A stretch of DNA of 7,135 nt, from assembly GCA_031178805.1 (NCBI GenBank), contig JAPSIJ010000108.1:1-7135 (forward strand), read 5' to 3'. This DNA is from Cellulomonas sp. (GTDB lineage: Bacteria > Actinomycetota > Actinomycetes > Actinomycetales > Cellulomonadaceae). The position numbers and the translations under genes were made by a program. The stretch's first letter is position 1, and each line of letters starts with the position of its first letter. Below, one piece after another: positions 1-6,198 of this stretch. Under the pieces are notes generated by a model, which was not told where the DNA came from, searched no databases, and saw nothing but the letters and a program-made list of their open reading frames with translations.

Positions 1-960
1 GCGCCCGAGATCGAGGTCCCCGCGCCGGCGACCGGCCGGCTGGCCCGGCTGCGCGACCGGCTGGCGCGCTCCGGCTCGCCCCTGGGCGCCCGGATGCTGC
101 AGGTGCTGTCCCGCGACCACCTCACCGAGGACGACTGGGACGAGCTGGAGGAGACCCTCCTGCTCGCCGACGTCGGCGCCGGCCCGTCCGCGGACCTGGT
201 CGACGCGCTGCGCACGCAGGCGCGGGTGCAGGGCCTGAAGGACCCGGCGCAGGTGCGGGCCCTGCTCCGCGAGCAGCTGCTCGCGCTGGTGGACCCGACG
301 CTGGACCGCTCGCTGGCCACCGAGCCGCGCACGGCCGAGGACGGCTCCCGGGTGCCCGCGGTGGTGCTCGTGGTGGGCGTGAACGGCACCGGCAAGACCA
401 CGACCGTCGGCAAGCTGTCCCGCGTGCTGGTCGCCGAGGACCGCACCGTGCTGCTCGGCGCGGCGGACACGTTCCGCGCCGCGGCCGCAGACCAGCTGGA
501 GACCTGGGGCTCGCGCGTCGGCGTCCGCACCGTCCGCTCGGACCGCGACGGCGCCGACCCGGCGTCGGTGGCGTTCGAGGCCGTCCGCGAGGGCGTCGCC
601 GAGGGCGTCGACGTGGTGCTGGTGGACACGGCGGGCCGGCTGCAGAACAAGGCCGGCCTGATGGACGAGCTCGGCAAGATCACCCGGGTCGTCACGCGCA
701 CCGCGCCGCTGTCCGAGGTGCTGCTGGTGCTGGACGCGACCACCGGCCAGAACGGCATGAACCAGGCGCGCGTGTTCGCGGAGGTCGCCGGGGTCACCGG
801 CATCGTGCTCACCAAGCTCGACGGGACGGCCAAGGGCGGGATCGTCGTGGCGGTGCAGCGCGAGCTCGGCGTGCCCGTGAAGCTGGTGGGCCTGGGCGAG
901 GGCCCGGACGACCTGGCGCCGTTCGACGCCGAGGAGTTCGTCGACGGCCTGCTGGGCTGA
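1..960 (+). CDS. ftsY: Signal recognition particle receptor GTPase FtsY (5'-truncated by window edge)
   Basis: FtsY is the membrane-associated receptor that docks Ffh-ribosome-nascent chain complexes at the translocon; both partners are SRP-type GTPases that activate each other. The reading frame is open from base 1, so the gene begins upstream. The ATG at 94 is not the start, because the first helix of the N domain (RLARLRDRLARSG) precedes it. Of 319 residues in the window, the N domain covers about 10-100 and contains the LLLADVG motif. The G domain follows, with P-loop GVNGTGKTT (126-134), DTFRAAAADQL (156-166), DTAGRLQN (209-216), TKLDGTAKGG (271-280) and the closing GLGEGPDDLAPF (from 297). 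The N-domain ADVG and the DTFRAAA and TKLDGTAKGG motifs separate FtsY from Ffh. The acidic or membrane-binding N-terminal extension usual in this family lies outside the window. The gene ends in TGA, 162 bases before amtB. Confidence 0.97.
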   Translation, partial: APEIEVPAPATGRLARLRDRLARSGSPLGARMLQVLSRDHLTEDDWDELEETLLLADVGAGPSADLVDALRTQARVQGLKDPAQVRALLREQLLALVDPTLDRSLATEPRTAEDGSRVPAVVLVVGVNGTGKTTTVGKLSRVLVAEDRTVLLGAADTFRAAAADQLETWGSRVGVRTVRSDRDGADPASVAFEAVREGVAEGVDVVLVDTAGRLQNKAGLMDELGKITRVVTRTAPLSEVLLVLDATTGQNGMNQARVFAEVAGVTGIVLTKLDGTAKGGIVVAVQRELGVPVKLVGLGEGPDDLAPFDAEEFVDGLLG

Positions 961-980
961 TCCGCCCGCGGGCTGAGACG

Positions 981-1020
981 CGGCCCGGTCGGCAACACAA
1001 CGTTTACGCCGCCCGGGCCG
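981..1020. repeat. 8-bp inverted repeat downstream of ftsY (possible terminator hairpin)
   Basis: CGGCCCGG (981-988) and CCGGGCCG (1013-1020) are perfect complements separated by a 24-base loop. The hairpin starts 20 bases after the ftsY stop and ends just before the candidate GlnR site. No T-run follows, so it is not a classic intrinsic terminator, though U-poor terminators are common in GC-rich actinobacteria. The right arm also contains the self-palindrome GCCCGGGC (1011-1018), so alternative folds exist. At this GC content an 8-bp repeat may arise by chance. Confidence 0.3.
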
Positions 1021-1022
1021 TC

Positions 1023-1060
1023 GTCACACCGGTGTAACACCACCGGCGACGCACGGAAAC
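1023..1060 (+). promoter_or_regulatory. Candidate GlnR operator upstream of amtB
   Basis: Four pentamers stand exactly 11 bases apart: GTCAC (1023-1027), GTAAC (1034-1038), GGCGA (1045-1049) and GAAAC (1056-1060), each separated by 6 bases. The actinobacterial GlnR site known from Streptomyces is gTnAC-n6-GaAAC-n6-GtnAC-n6-GAAAC. Blocks 1 and 4 match fully, block 2 at four of five positions, and block 3 poorly. The left half also forms the near-perfect palindrome GTCACACCGGTGTAAC (1023-1038). It ends 62 bases before the amtB start. amtB is a classic GlnR target, so GlnR activation of amtB-glnK-glnD under nitrogen limitation is the natural inference. I could not identify convincing -35 and -10 hexamers nearby. 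Confidence 0.55.
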
Positions 1061-1064
1061 CCCT

Positions 1065-1080
1065 GACCAGGACGCTGGTC
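1065..1080. repeat. 6-bp inverted repeat in the amtB upstream region
   Basis: GACCAG (1065-1070) and CTGGTC (1075-1080) are perfect complements around the 4-base loop GACG. It lies 4 bases after the candidate GlnR site and 42 bases before the amtB start. It could be a small hairpin in the mRNA leader or a 16-bp operator for another regulator; the sequence does not decide. A GC-rich doublet, CGGCCG-CA-CGGCCG, follows at 1088-1101. Confidence 0.35.
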
Positions 1081-1122
1081 CCCGATCCGGCCGCACGGCC
1101 GACGACGGGAAAGGCGACCTGT

Positions 1123-2430
1123 ATGGAAGAGTTCGCGCTCGACAGCGGAAATACCGCGTGGATGCTCACGTCCGCGTCCCTGGTGCTGCTGATGACGCCG
1201 GGTCTGGCGTTCTTCTACGGCGGCATGGTGCGTGGCAAGAGCGTGCTCAACATGATGATGATGAGCTTCGGCGCCATCGGCGTCGTGGGCCTCATCTGGG
1301 TGCTGTACGGCTACTCCGGCGTGTTCGGCACCGACGTCGCCGGCCTGGTCGGGAACCCCTTCGAGTGGTTCGGCCTCGCCGGGATGACCGACGACGACAG
1401 CCTCATGCTCGGCATGGGCGTCCCCGCCCTCGTGGCCGTCGGCTACCAGGCCACGTTCGCCATCATCACCGTCGCCCTGATCTCGGGCGCGATCGCCGAC
1501 CGCACCAAGTTCGGCACCTGGCTGGCGTTCGTCGCCGTGTGGGTCACGGTGGTCTACGTCCCGCTCGCCCACATGGTCTGGGGCGGCGGCGCGCTCGGCG
1601 CGGAGGGCATCACCGAGGCCCTGTCCACGCCGATCGACTTCGCGGGCGGCACGGTCGTGCACATCAACGCCGGCGTCGCGGGCCTGGTGCTCGCCCTGGT
1701 GATCGGCAAGCGGCGCGGGTTCGGCCGGGAGCCGATGCGCCCGCACAACCTCCCGTTCGTCATGCTCGGCGCCGCGCTGCTGTGGTTCGGCTGGTTCGGC
1801 TTCAACGCCGGCTCCGAGTTCGGGGCCGACTCCGTGTCCGGCCGCGCCTGGCTGAACACCCTCGTGGCCACCGCGGTCGCGATCCTCGGCTGGCTGGTCA
1901 CGGAGAAGATCCGCGACGGCCACGCCACCTCCCTCGGCGCCGCGTCGGGCATCGTCGCCGGCCTGGTCGCCATCACCCCGGCCGCCGCGGCCGTCGACAC
2001 GTTCGGCGCCATCGCGATCGGCCTGGTCGCCGGCGTGCTCTGCGCCCTCGCCGTGGGCCTGAAGTACAAGTTCGGCTACGACGACTCGCTCGACGTCGTC
2101 GGCGTCCACCTGGTCGGCGGCCTCGTCGGCACGGTGCTGATCGGCCTGTTCGCCACCGACTCGAACTCCGCCTGGTACCCGGACGGGGCCGTGAACGGCC
2201 TGTTCTACGGCGGCGGCGTGACCCAGCTGCTCACCCAGATCATCGTGGCGGTCGCGGCGATCGTGTTCTCCGGCCTGGCCACCGCGGTCATCGCGGTGAT
2301 CCTCAAGGCCACGATGGGCTGGCGGGTCAGCGACGAGGCCGAGGTCGGCGGCATCGACCTCGCCGTGCACGGGGAGACCGCATACGAGACGCTGGGCGGC
2401 GCCCGCGTGGTGACGGAGGTGAAGGCATGA
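1123..2430 (+). CDS. amtB: Ammonium transporter AmtB
   Basis: This 435-residue Amt/MEP/Rh-family inner-membrane channel takes up ammonium as a trimer. The length is normal for a bacterial Amt, with about eleven hydrophobic segments and no obvious cleavable signal peptide. Key residues can be placed by comparison with E. coli AmtB: the phenylalanine gate F112 and F227, W153 and S231 at the external ammonium site, D172, and the twin pore histidines H180 (in VVHINAG) and H329 (in VGVHLVGG). The cytosolic tail from W400 has the conserved GGID and HGETAY elements that couple subunits and receive GlnK. The ATG start is chosen because the first helix follows at once and a purine-rich site (GGGAAAGG, 1107-1114) lies 8 bases upstream. 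The end overlaps glnK by four bases (ATGA), indicating translational coupling. Transcription probably starts in 961-1122 under GlnR control. Confidence 0.98.
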   Translation: MEEFALDSGNTAWMLTSASLVLLMTPGLAFFYGGMVRGKSVLNMMMMSFGAIGVVGLIWVLYGYSGVFGTDVAGLVGNPFEWFGLAGMTDDDSLMLGMGVPALVAVGYQATFAIITVALISGAIADRTKFGTWLAFVAVWVTVVYVPLAHMVWGGGALGAEGITEALSTPIDFAGGTVVHINAGVAGLVLALVIGKRRGFGREPMRPHNLPFVMLGAALLWFGWFGFNAGSEFGADSVSGRAWLNTLVATAVAILGWLVTEKIRDGHATSLGAASGIVAGLVAITPAAAAVDTFGAIAIGLVAGVLCALAVGLKYKFGYDDSLDVVGVHLVGGLVGTVLIGLFATDSNSAWYPDGAVNGLFYGGGVTQLLTQIIVAVAAIVFSGLATAVIAVILKATMGWRVSDEAEVGGIDLAVHGETAYETLGGARVVTEVKA

Positions 2431-2768
2431 CGAAGCTCGTGACGGCGGTGATCCAGCCGCATCGGCTGGACGACGTGAAGTCGGCGCTGGAGGCGGCGGG
2501 GGTCCGCGGCCTGACGGTCAGCGAGGCCAGCGGCTACGGCCGCCAGCGCGGCCACACCGAGGTCTACCGGGGCGCGGAGTACACCGTGGACCTGGTGCCG
2601 AAGGTGAAGATCGACGTGCTGGTCGGGGACGAGGACGTGGCCACGGTCACCGAGGTCATCGTCAAGGCGGCGCAGACCGGCAAGATCGGCGACGGCAAGG
2701 TCTGGGTCGTCCCGGTCGAGGACGTCGCCCGCGTCCGCACCGGTGAGCACGGCCCCGACGCGCTCTGA
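2427..2768 (+). CDS. glnK: PII nitrogen regulatory protein GlnK
   Basis: This 113-residue PII protein is a trimeric cytosolic sensor of 2-oxoglutarate and ATP/ADP that blocks AmtB when nitrogen is plentiful. The T-loop carries YRGAEY (47-52), the PII signature; Y52 corresponds to Tyr51 of E. coli GlnB, the modified tyrosine, and R48 to the Arg47 that enters the AmtB pore. The B-loop TGKIGDGKV is at 84-92, and nucleotide-binding K91, R102 and R104 are present. It is called GlnK rather than GlnB because of its pairing with amtB. In studied actinobacteria (Streptomyces, Corynebacterium) the tyrosine is adenylylated rather than uridylylated. The start ATG overlaps the amtB stop and has a strong GGAGG at 2415-2419, 7 bases upstream. 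The TGA is followed immediately by the glnD ATG in the same frame. Confidence 0.97.
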   Translation: MTKLVTAVIQPHRLDDVKSALEAAGVRGLTVSEASGYGRQRGHTEVYRGAEYTVDLVPKVKIDVLVGDEDVATVTEVIVKAAQTGKIGDGKVWVVPVEDVARVRTGEHGPDAL

Positions 2769-4535
2769 ATGGTCGACCTGCCCGAGGTCCCGCACCCCCG
2801 CGAACCGGTGGGGGTGCGGGACCTCAAGCACGAGCGGCTCGACCTCGCGGTCCGGCTGTCCGGCCCGGCGGCCGACGGCCCGGCGCGACGACGGGCGATG
2901 TCCGACCTGGTGCTGGAGCGCCTCGCCGAGCTGTGGGGGACCGCCACCGGGGGCCGTGAGACGCCCGGCATCGGCCTCGGGGCCGTCGGCAGCGTGGGCC
3001 GCGGCGACGCCAGCCCCGCCAGCGACCTGGACCTGCTGCTCGTGCACGACGGCCGCGGCCGCTCCGCGGAGGAGATCGCCCGGCTCGCGGACCGGCTCTG
3101 GTACCCGGTCTGGGACGCCGGCCTGGACCTGGACCACGCCGTGCGGTCGCTCGCGCAGTGCCGCCAGGTCGCCTCGAAGGACCTGCCGGCGGCCGTCGGG
3201 CTGCTCGACCTGCGGCCGGTCGCCGGCGACCCCGGGATCGTGCACCGCGCGCGCTCGGCGCTGCTCGCCGACTGGCGGTCCGCGGCGCGCCGCCGCCTGC
3301 CCGAGCTGCTGGCCTCCACCCGGCAGCGCGCGGAGCGGCACGGCGAGCTCGCCTACCTGATCGAGCCGGACCTCAAGGAGGCCCGCGGCGGCATCCGCGA
3401 CGCGGTGGTGCTGTCCGCCCTGGCCGCGACCTGGTTGACCGACCGGCCGCACGGCGCGGTGGACCGCGCGCACGCCCACCTGCTCGACGTGCGGGACGCG
3501 GTGCAGACCGTGAGCCGGCGGCACACCAACCGGCTGCTGCTGGCCGACCAGGACGAGGTCGCCGCCCTGCTGGGGATCGGCGACCGCGACGACCTGCTCG
3601 CGAGCCTGGCCGAGGCCGGCCGGATCGTCTCGTACGCGCTGGACACCACGGCGCGCAACGCGCGGCAGGCGCTGGTCCGGCCCGCCCGCCGGCCCGTGCT
3701 GGTCCGCGGGCGCCGGACGCCGCCCCGGCTGCGGGCCGTCGCCGAGGGGCTGGTGGAGCACGACGGGGAGCTCGTGCTCGCCGCCGACGCCCGGCCCGCG
3801 GCCGACCCGCTGCTGGCCCTGCGCGCCGCGGCGACCGCCGCCCGCACCGGGCTCACGCTGTCGCCGATCACCGTCACCAGCCTCGAGCGCACCCCGCCGC
3901 TGCCGGACCCGTGGCCGCGGGCCGCGCGGACGCTGCTGGTGCAGCTGCTCGCCACCGGTCCCGCCCAGGTGCCGGTCTGGGAGGCGCTCGACCTGGCCGG
4001 GGTGGTCACCACGTGGATCCCGGAGTGGGCCGGGGTGCGCAACCGCCCGCAGCGCTCGCCGATCCACCGGCACACCGTCGACCGGCACCTCGTCGAGTCG
4101 GCCGCCCGCGCCGCCGGGCTGCGCCGGTCCGTCGAGCGCCCCGACGTGCTGCTCGTCGGGGCCCTGCTGCACGACATCGGCAAGCGGGCGGGCGCGGGGG
4201 ACCACTCGGTCGCCGGCGCGCGGCTGGCCGGGCCGATCGCGCACCGGATGGGGTTCGGCCCGGACGACGCCGCCGACGTGGCGCTGCTGGTCCGGGAGCA
4301 CCTCACCCTCGCCGACCTCGCGACGGGCTCCGACCCGGACGACCCCGCGACCGTGGACGCCCTGCTCGCCGCAGTCGACCACCGGCCCGACCTGCTGGCC
4401 CTGCTGCGGGCGCTCACCGAGGCCGACGCGTCCTCGGCCGGGCCCACGGCGTGGACCGCGTGGCGCGCGCAGCTGGTGGACGACCTCGTGGCGCGGGCCT
4501 CGCGCCGGCTGGCGGGTACGCTGGGACGTCCCTGA
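2769..4535 (+). CDS. glnD: [Protein-PII] nucleotidyltransferase/hydrolase GlnD, lacking ACT domains
   Basis: GlnD attaches a nucleotide to the GlnK T-loop tyrosine and removes it; characterised actinobacterial homologues use AMP. The nucleotidyltransferase domain has G74-S75 followed by RG and P-x-SDLDLLL, with metal-binding D86 and D88 and a likely third acid at D120. E. coli has two glycines where this protein has G74-S75; serine is common in the wider superfamily. The linker region holds EPDLKEARGGIRD (199-211). The HD hydrolase domain has TVDRH (H440), LLHDIGK (H468, D469) and GDHS (H479). The protein is 588 residues and stops just after the HD domain, whereas E. coli GlnD has about 890 residues with two C-terminal ACT domains. 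The ATG at 2769 has no clear Shine-Dalgarno and probably relies on reinitiation after glnK. GTG at 2808 or 2814 and ATG at 2898 are alternatives; the last would remove a helix that appears conserved. Confidence 0.93.
   Translation: MVDLPEVPHPREPVGVRDLKHERLDLAVRLSGPAADGPARRRAMSDLVLERLAELWGTATGGRETPGIGLGAVGSVGRGDASPASDLDLLLVHDGRGRSAEEIARLADRLWYPVWDAGLDLDHAVRSLAQCRQVASKDLPAAVGLLDLRPVAGDPGIVHRARSALLADWRSAARRRLPELLASTRQRAERHGELAYLIEPDLKEARGGIRDAVVLSALAATWLTDRPHGAVDRAHAHLLDVRDAVQTVSRRHTNRLLLADQDEVAALLGIGDRDDLLASLAEAGRIVSYALDTTARNARQALVRPARRPVLVRGRRTPPRLRAVAEGLVEHDGELVLAADARPAADPLLALRAAATAARTGLTLSPITVTSLERTPPLPDPWPRAARTLLVQLLATGPAQVPVWEALDLAGVVTTWIPEWAGVRNRPQRSPIHRHTVDRHLVESAARAAGLRRSVERPDVLLVGALLHDIGKRAGAGDHSVAGARLAGPIAHRMGFGPDDAADVALLVREHLTLADLATGSDPDDPATVDALLAAVDHRPDLLALLRALTEADASSAGPTAWTAWRAQLVDDLVARASRRLAGTLGRP
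2784..2825. repeat. Perfect 16-bp inverted repeat at the glnK/glnD junction
   Basis: The arms 2784-2799 (GAGGTCCCGCACCCCC) and 2810-2825 (GGGGGTGCGGGACCTC) are exact reverse complements. The 10-base spacer GCGAACCGGT can add one G-U and one C-G pair, giving about 18 pairs closed by a 6-base loop. A weaker outer pairing, GGTCGA (2771-2776) with TCGACC (2839-2844), could include the last base of the glnD ATG. The left arm begins 15 bases after the glnK TGA. If glnD starts at 2769, the repeat encodes residues 6-19, a stretch with no recognisable domain. No T-run follows. It resembles a U-poor actinobacterial terminator, attenuator or processing-stop hairpin that could lower glnD output relative to amtB-glnK. 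The structure is certain from the sequence; the role is inferred. Confidence 0.85.
4517..4532 (+). promoter_or_regulatory. Possible ffh promoter -10 element and adjoining palindrome
   Basis: TACGCT (4517-4522), preceded by GGG, fits the TAnnnT pattern of a sigma-70-type -10 box and stands 40 bases before the ffh start, inside the last codons of glnD. The perfect 10-bp palindrome GGGACGTCCC (4523-4532) follows immediately, where transcription would start. I see no convincing -35 hexamer at 16-18 bases upstream (GC-only sequence there), so the call is weak. A separate promoter would make sense, since ffh is needed constitutively and the genes upstream respond to nitrogen. Confidence 0.25.
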
Positions 4536-4550
4536 CCGCCGAGAGAGCGT

Positions 4551-4555
4551 GAGGA
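4551..4555 (+). promoter_or_regulatory. Ribosome binding site of ffh
   Basis: GAGGA in the glnD-ffh gap lies 7 bases before the GTG at 4563. It supports that non-ATG codon as the ffh start, which also gives the expected MFATLSDRLT beginning of the N domain. Confidence 0.75.
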
Positions 4556-4562
4556 TCGCGCG

Positions 4563-6173
4563 GTGTTCGCCACCCTGTCCGACCGACTGACGTCGACCTT
4601 CAAGAACCTGCGCTCCAAGGGGCGGCTGTCCGAGGCGGACATCGACGCCACCGTGCGCGAGATCCGCCGGGCCCTGCTCGACGCGGACGTCGCCGTGCCC
4701 GTGGTACGCCAGTTCACCGGGGCGGTGCGCGAGCGCGCGCTGTCCGCCGAGGTGTCCGGCGCGCTGAACCCGGCCCAGCAGGTCGTCAAGATCGTCAACG
4801 ACGAGCTCGTCGCGATCCTCGGCGGCCAGACCCGCCCGCTGCACCTGGCCAAGAACCCGCCGAGCGTCATCCTGCTCGCGGGTCTGCAGGGCGCCGGCAA
4901 GACCACGCTCGCCGGCAAGCTCGCGGTGCACCTGAAGAACCAGGGCCACACCCCGATGCTCGTCGCCGCGGACCTGCAGCGGCCGAACGCGGTCACCCAG
5001 CTCCAGGTCGTCGGCGAGCGCGCCGGCGTCCCGGTGTTCGCGCCGCACCCGGGCAACCAGGGCAGCGAGCTCGACGTCGTCGCCGGCGCCGACCCGGTCG
5101 CCGTCGCCCGCGAGGGCCTCGCCACGGCCCGGGCGCGCCAGCACGACGTGCTGATCGTCGACACCGCCGGCCGCCTCGGCGTGGACGCCGAGCTCATGCA
5201 GCAGGCCGCCGACATCCGCGACGCCGTCGACCCCGACGAGGTCCTGTTCGTCATCGACGCGATGATCGGCCAGGACGCCGTCGCGACGGCCACGGCGTTC
5301 CAGGAGGGCGTCGGCTTCACCGGCGTCGTGCTGTCCAAGCTCGACGGCGACGCCCGCGGCGGTGCGGCGCTGTCCGTCGCGTCGGTCACCGGCCGGCCGA
5401 TCCTGTTCGCCTCCACCGGTGAGAAGCTCACCGACTTCGAGGTGTTCCACCCCGACCGGATGGCGTCGCGCATCCTCGACATGGGTGACGTGCTCACCCT
5501 CATCGAGCAGGCCGAGAAGGCGTTCGACGCCGAGCAGGCCGAGGAGATGGCCGGCAAGCTCGCCTCCGGGCAGGGCTTCACGCTCGCGGACTTCCTGCAG
5601 CAGATGCAGCAGCTGAAGAACATGGGCTCGATGAAGAAGATGCTCGGCATGCTCCCCGGCATGGGGCAGATGCGCGAGGCCATCGAGAACTTCGACGAGC
5701 GCGAGGTCGACCGCGTCGAGGCGATCATCCGCTCGATGACGCCCGCCGAGCGGGACAACCCGAAGATCATCAACGGCTCCCGCCGCGCGCGCATCGCCGC
5801 CGGCTCGGGCGTCCAGGTGTCCGACGTCAACGGCCTGCTGGAGCGGTTCACCGCCGCGCAGAAGATGATGCAGCAGATGGCCAAGGGCGGCGGCATGCCG
5901 GTGCCCGGCATGGGCAACCTGCCCGGGATGGGCAAGAAGGGCCGCGGCCGCGTCGCCGCGCCCACCAAGAAGGTCAAGGGCAAGTCCGGGAACCCCGCCA
6001 AGCGCGCGCAGCAGGAGAAGGCGGCCGCCGACCGCGCGGCCGGCCTGACCCCCGCCGCGCCCGCCGCGGCGAAGGGCTCCGCGTTCGGCCTCGGCGGCGC
6101 CGCGCCGCAGCAGCAGCCCGGCGCCTTCGACCCGGCCGACCTCGAGGACCTGCAGAAGTTCCTCGGCCGCTGA
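4563..6173 (+). CDS. ffh: Signal recognition particle GTPase Ffh (SRP54 homologue)
   Basis: Ffh binds 4.5S/SRP RNA and signal sequences emerging from the ribosome, then docks with FtsY. The 536 residues show the full NGM layout. The N domain (about 1-88) contains ALLDADV (37-43). The G domain has P-loop GLQGAGKTT (107-115), DLQRPNAVTQL (137-147), DTAGR (200-204), SKLDGDARGG (258-267) and TGEK (285-288), with the RILDMGD linker at 303-309. The M domain (about 320-440) has a methionine-rich signal-binding loop near 354-370 and the RNA-binding helix-turn-helix at 404-429 (SRRARIAAGSG, then DVNGLL). After residue 440 comes a tail of nearly 100 residues: Gly/Met/Pro-rich, then Lys-rich, then Ala/Gln-rich, ending FDPADLEDLQKFLGR. 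The start is GTG with a good ribosome site. The gene begins 27 bases after glnD and ends 25 bases before the next gene. Confidence 0.98.
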   Translation: MFATLSDRLTSTFKNLRSKGRLSEADIDATVREIRRALLDADVAVPVVRQFTGAVRERALSAEVSGALNPAQQVVKIVNDELVAILGGQTRPLHLAKNPPSVILLAGLQGAGKTTLAGKLAVHLKNQGHTPMLVAADLQRPNAVTQLQVVGERAGVPVFAPHPGNQGSELDVVAGADPVAVAREGLATARARQHDVLIVDTAGRLGVDAELMQQAADIRDAVDPDEVLFVIDAMIGQDAVATATAFQEGVGFTGVVLSKLDGDARGGAALSVASVTGRPILFASTGEKLTDFEVFHPDRMASRILDMGDVLTLIEQAEKAFDAEQAEEMAGKLASGQGFTLADFLQQMQQLKNMGSMKKMLGMLPGMGQMREAIENFDEREVDRVEAIIRSMTPAERDNPKIINGSRRARIAAGSGVQVSDVNGLLERFTAAQKMMQQMAKGGGMPVPGMGNLPGMGKKGRGRVAAPTKKVKGKSGNPAKRAQQEKAAADRAAGLTPAAPAAAKGSAFGLGGAAPQQQPGAFDPADLEDLQKFLGR

Positions 6174-6185
6174 GGCCCGGACCGC

Positions 6186-6194
6186 GGGAGGGGG
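6186..6194 (+). promoter_or_regulatory. Ribosome binding site of the amidohydrolase gene
   Basis: GGGAGGGGG lies just downstream of ffh; its GGAGG core (6187-6191) stands 7 bases before the GTG at 6199 and fixes that codon as the probable start. Confidence 0.75.
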
Positions 6195-6198
6195 CGCC

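Noticed and set aside
588..612. Tandem GAGGGCGTCG direct repeat in ftsY
   Set aside because: It is just two copies encoding the similar REGV/AEGV residues of a conserved helix, explained by codon bias.
94..960. Start of ftsY at the ATG at base 94
   Set aside because: The frame is open back to base 1 and the preceding residues match the first N-domain helix of FtsY, so the ATG is internal.
1024..2370. Minus-strand frame of 448 codons opposite amtB
   Set aside because: Its composition is dominated by His, Asp, Glu, Gly and Arg, as expected from the complement of a membrane-protein gene, with no motif and no ribosome site considered credible.
4533..4562. A frameshift or nonsense mutation as the reason GlnD lacks ACT domains
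   Set aside because: Only 27 bases lie between the stop and the intact ffh start, so no ACT-coding remnant is present to be restored.
6174..6198. Intrinsic terminator between ffh and the amidohydrolase gene
   Set aside because: The 25 bases contain no convincing inverted repeat and no T-run; they are occupied by the ribosome binding site.
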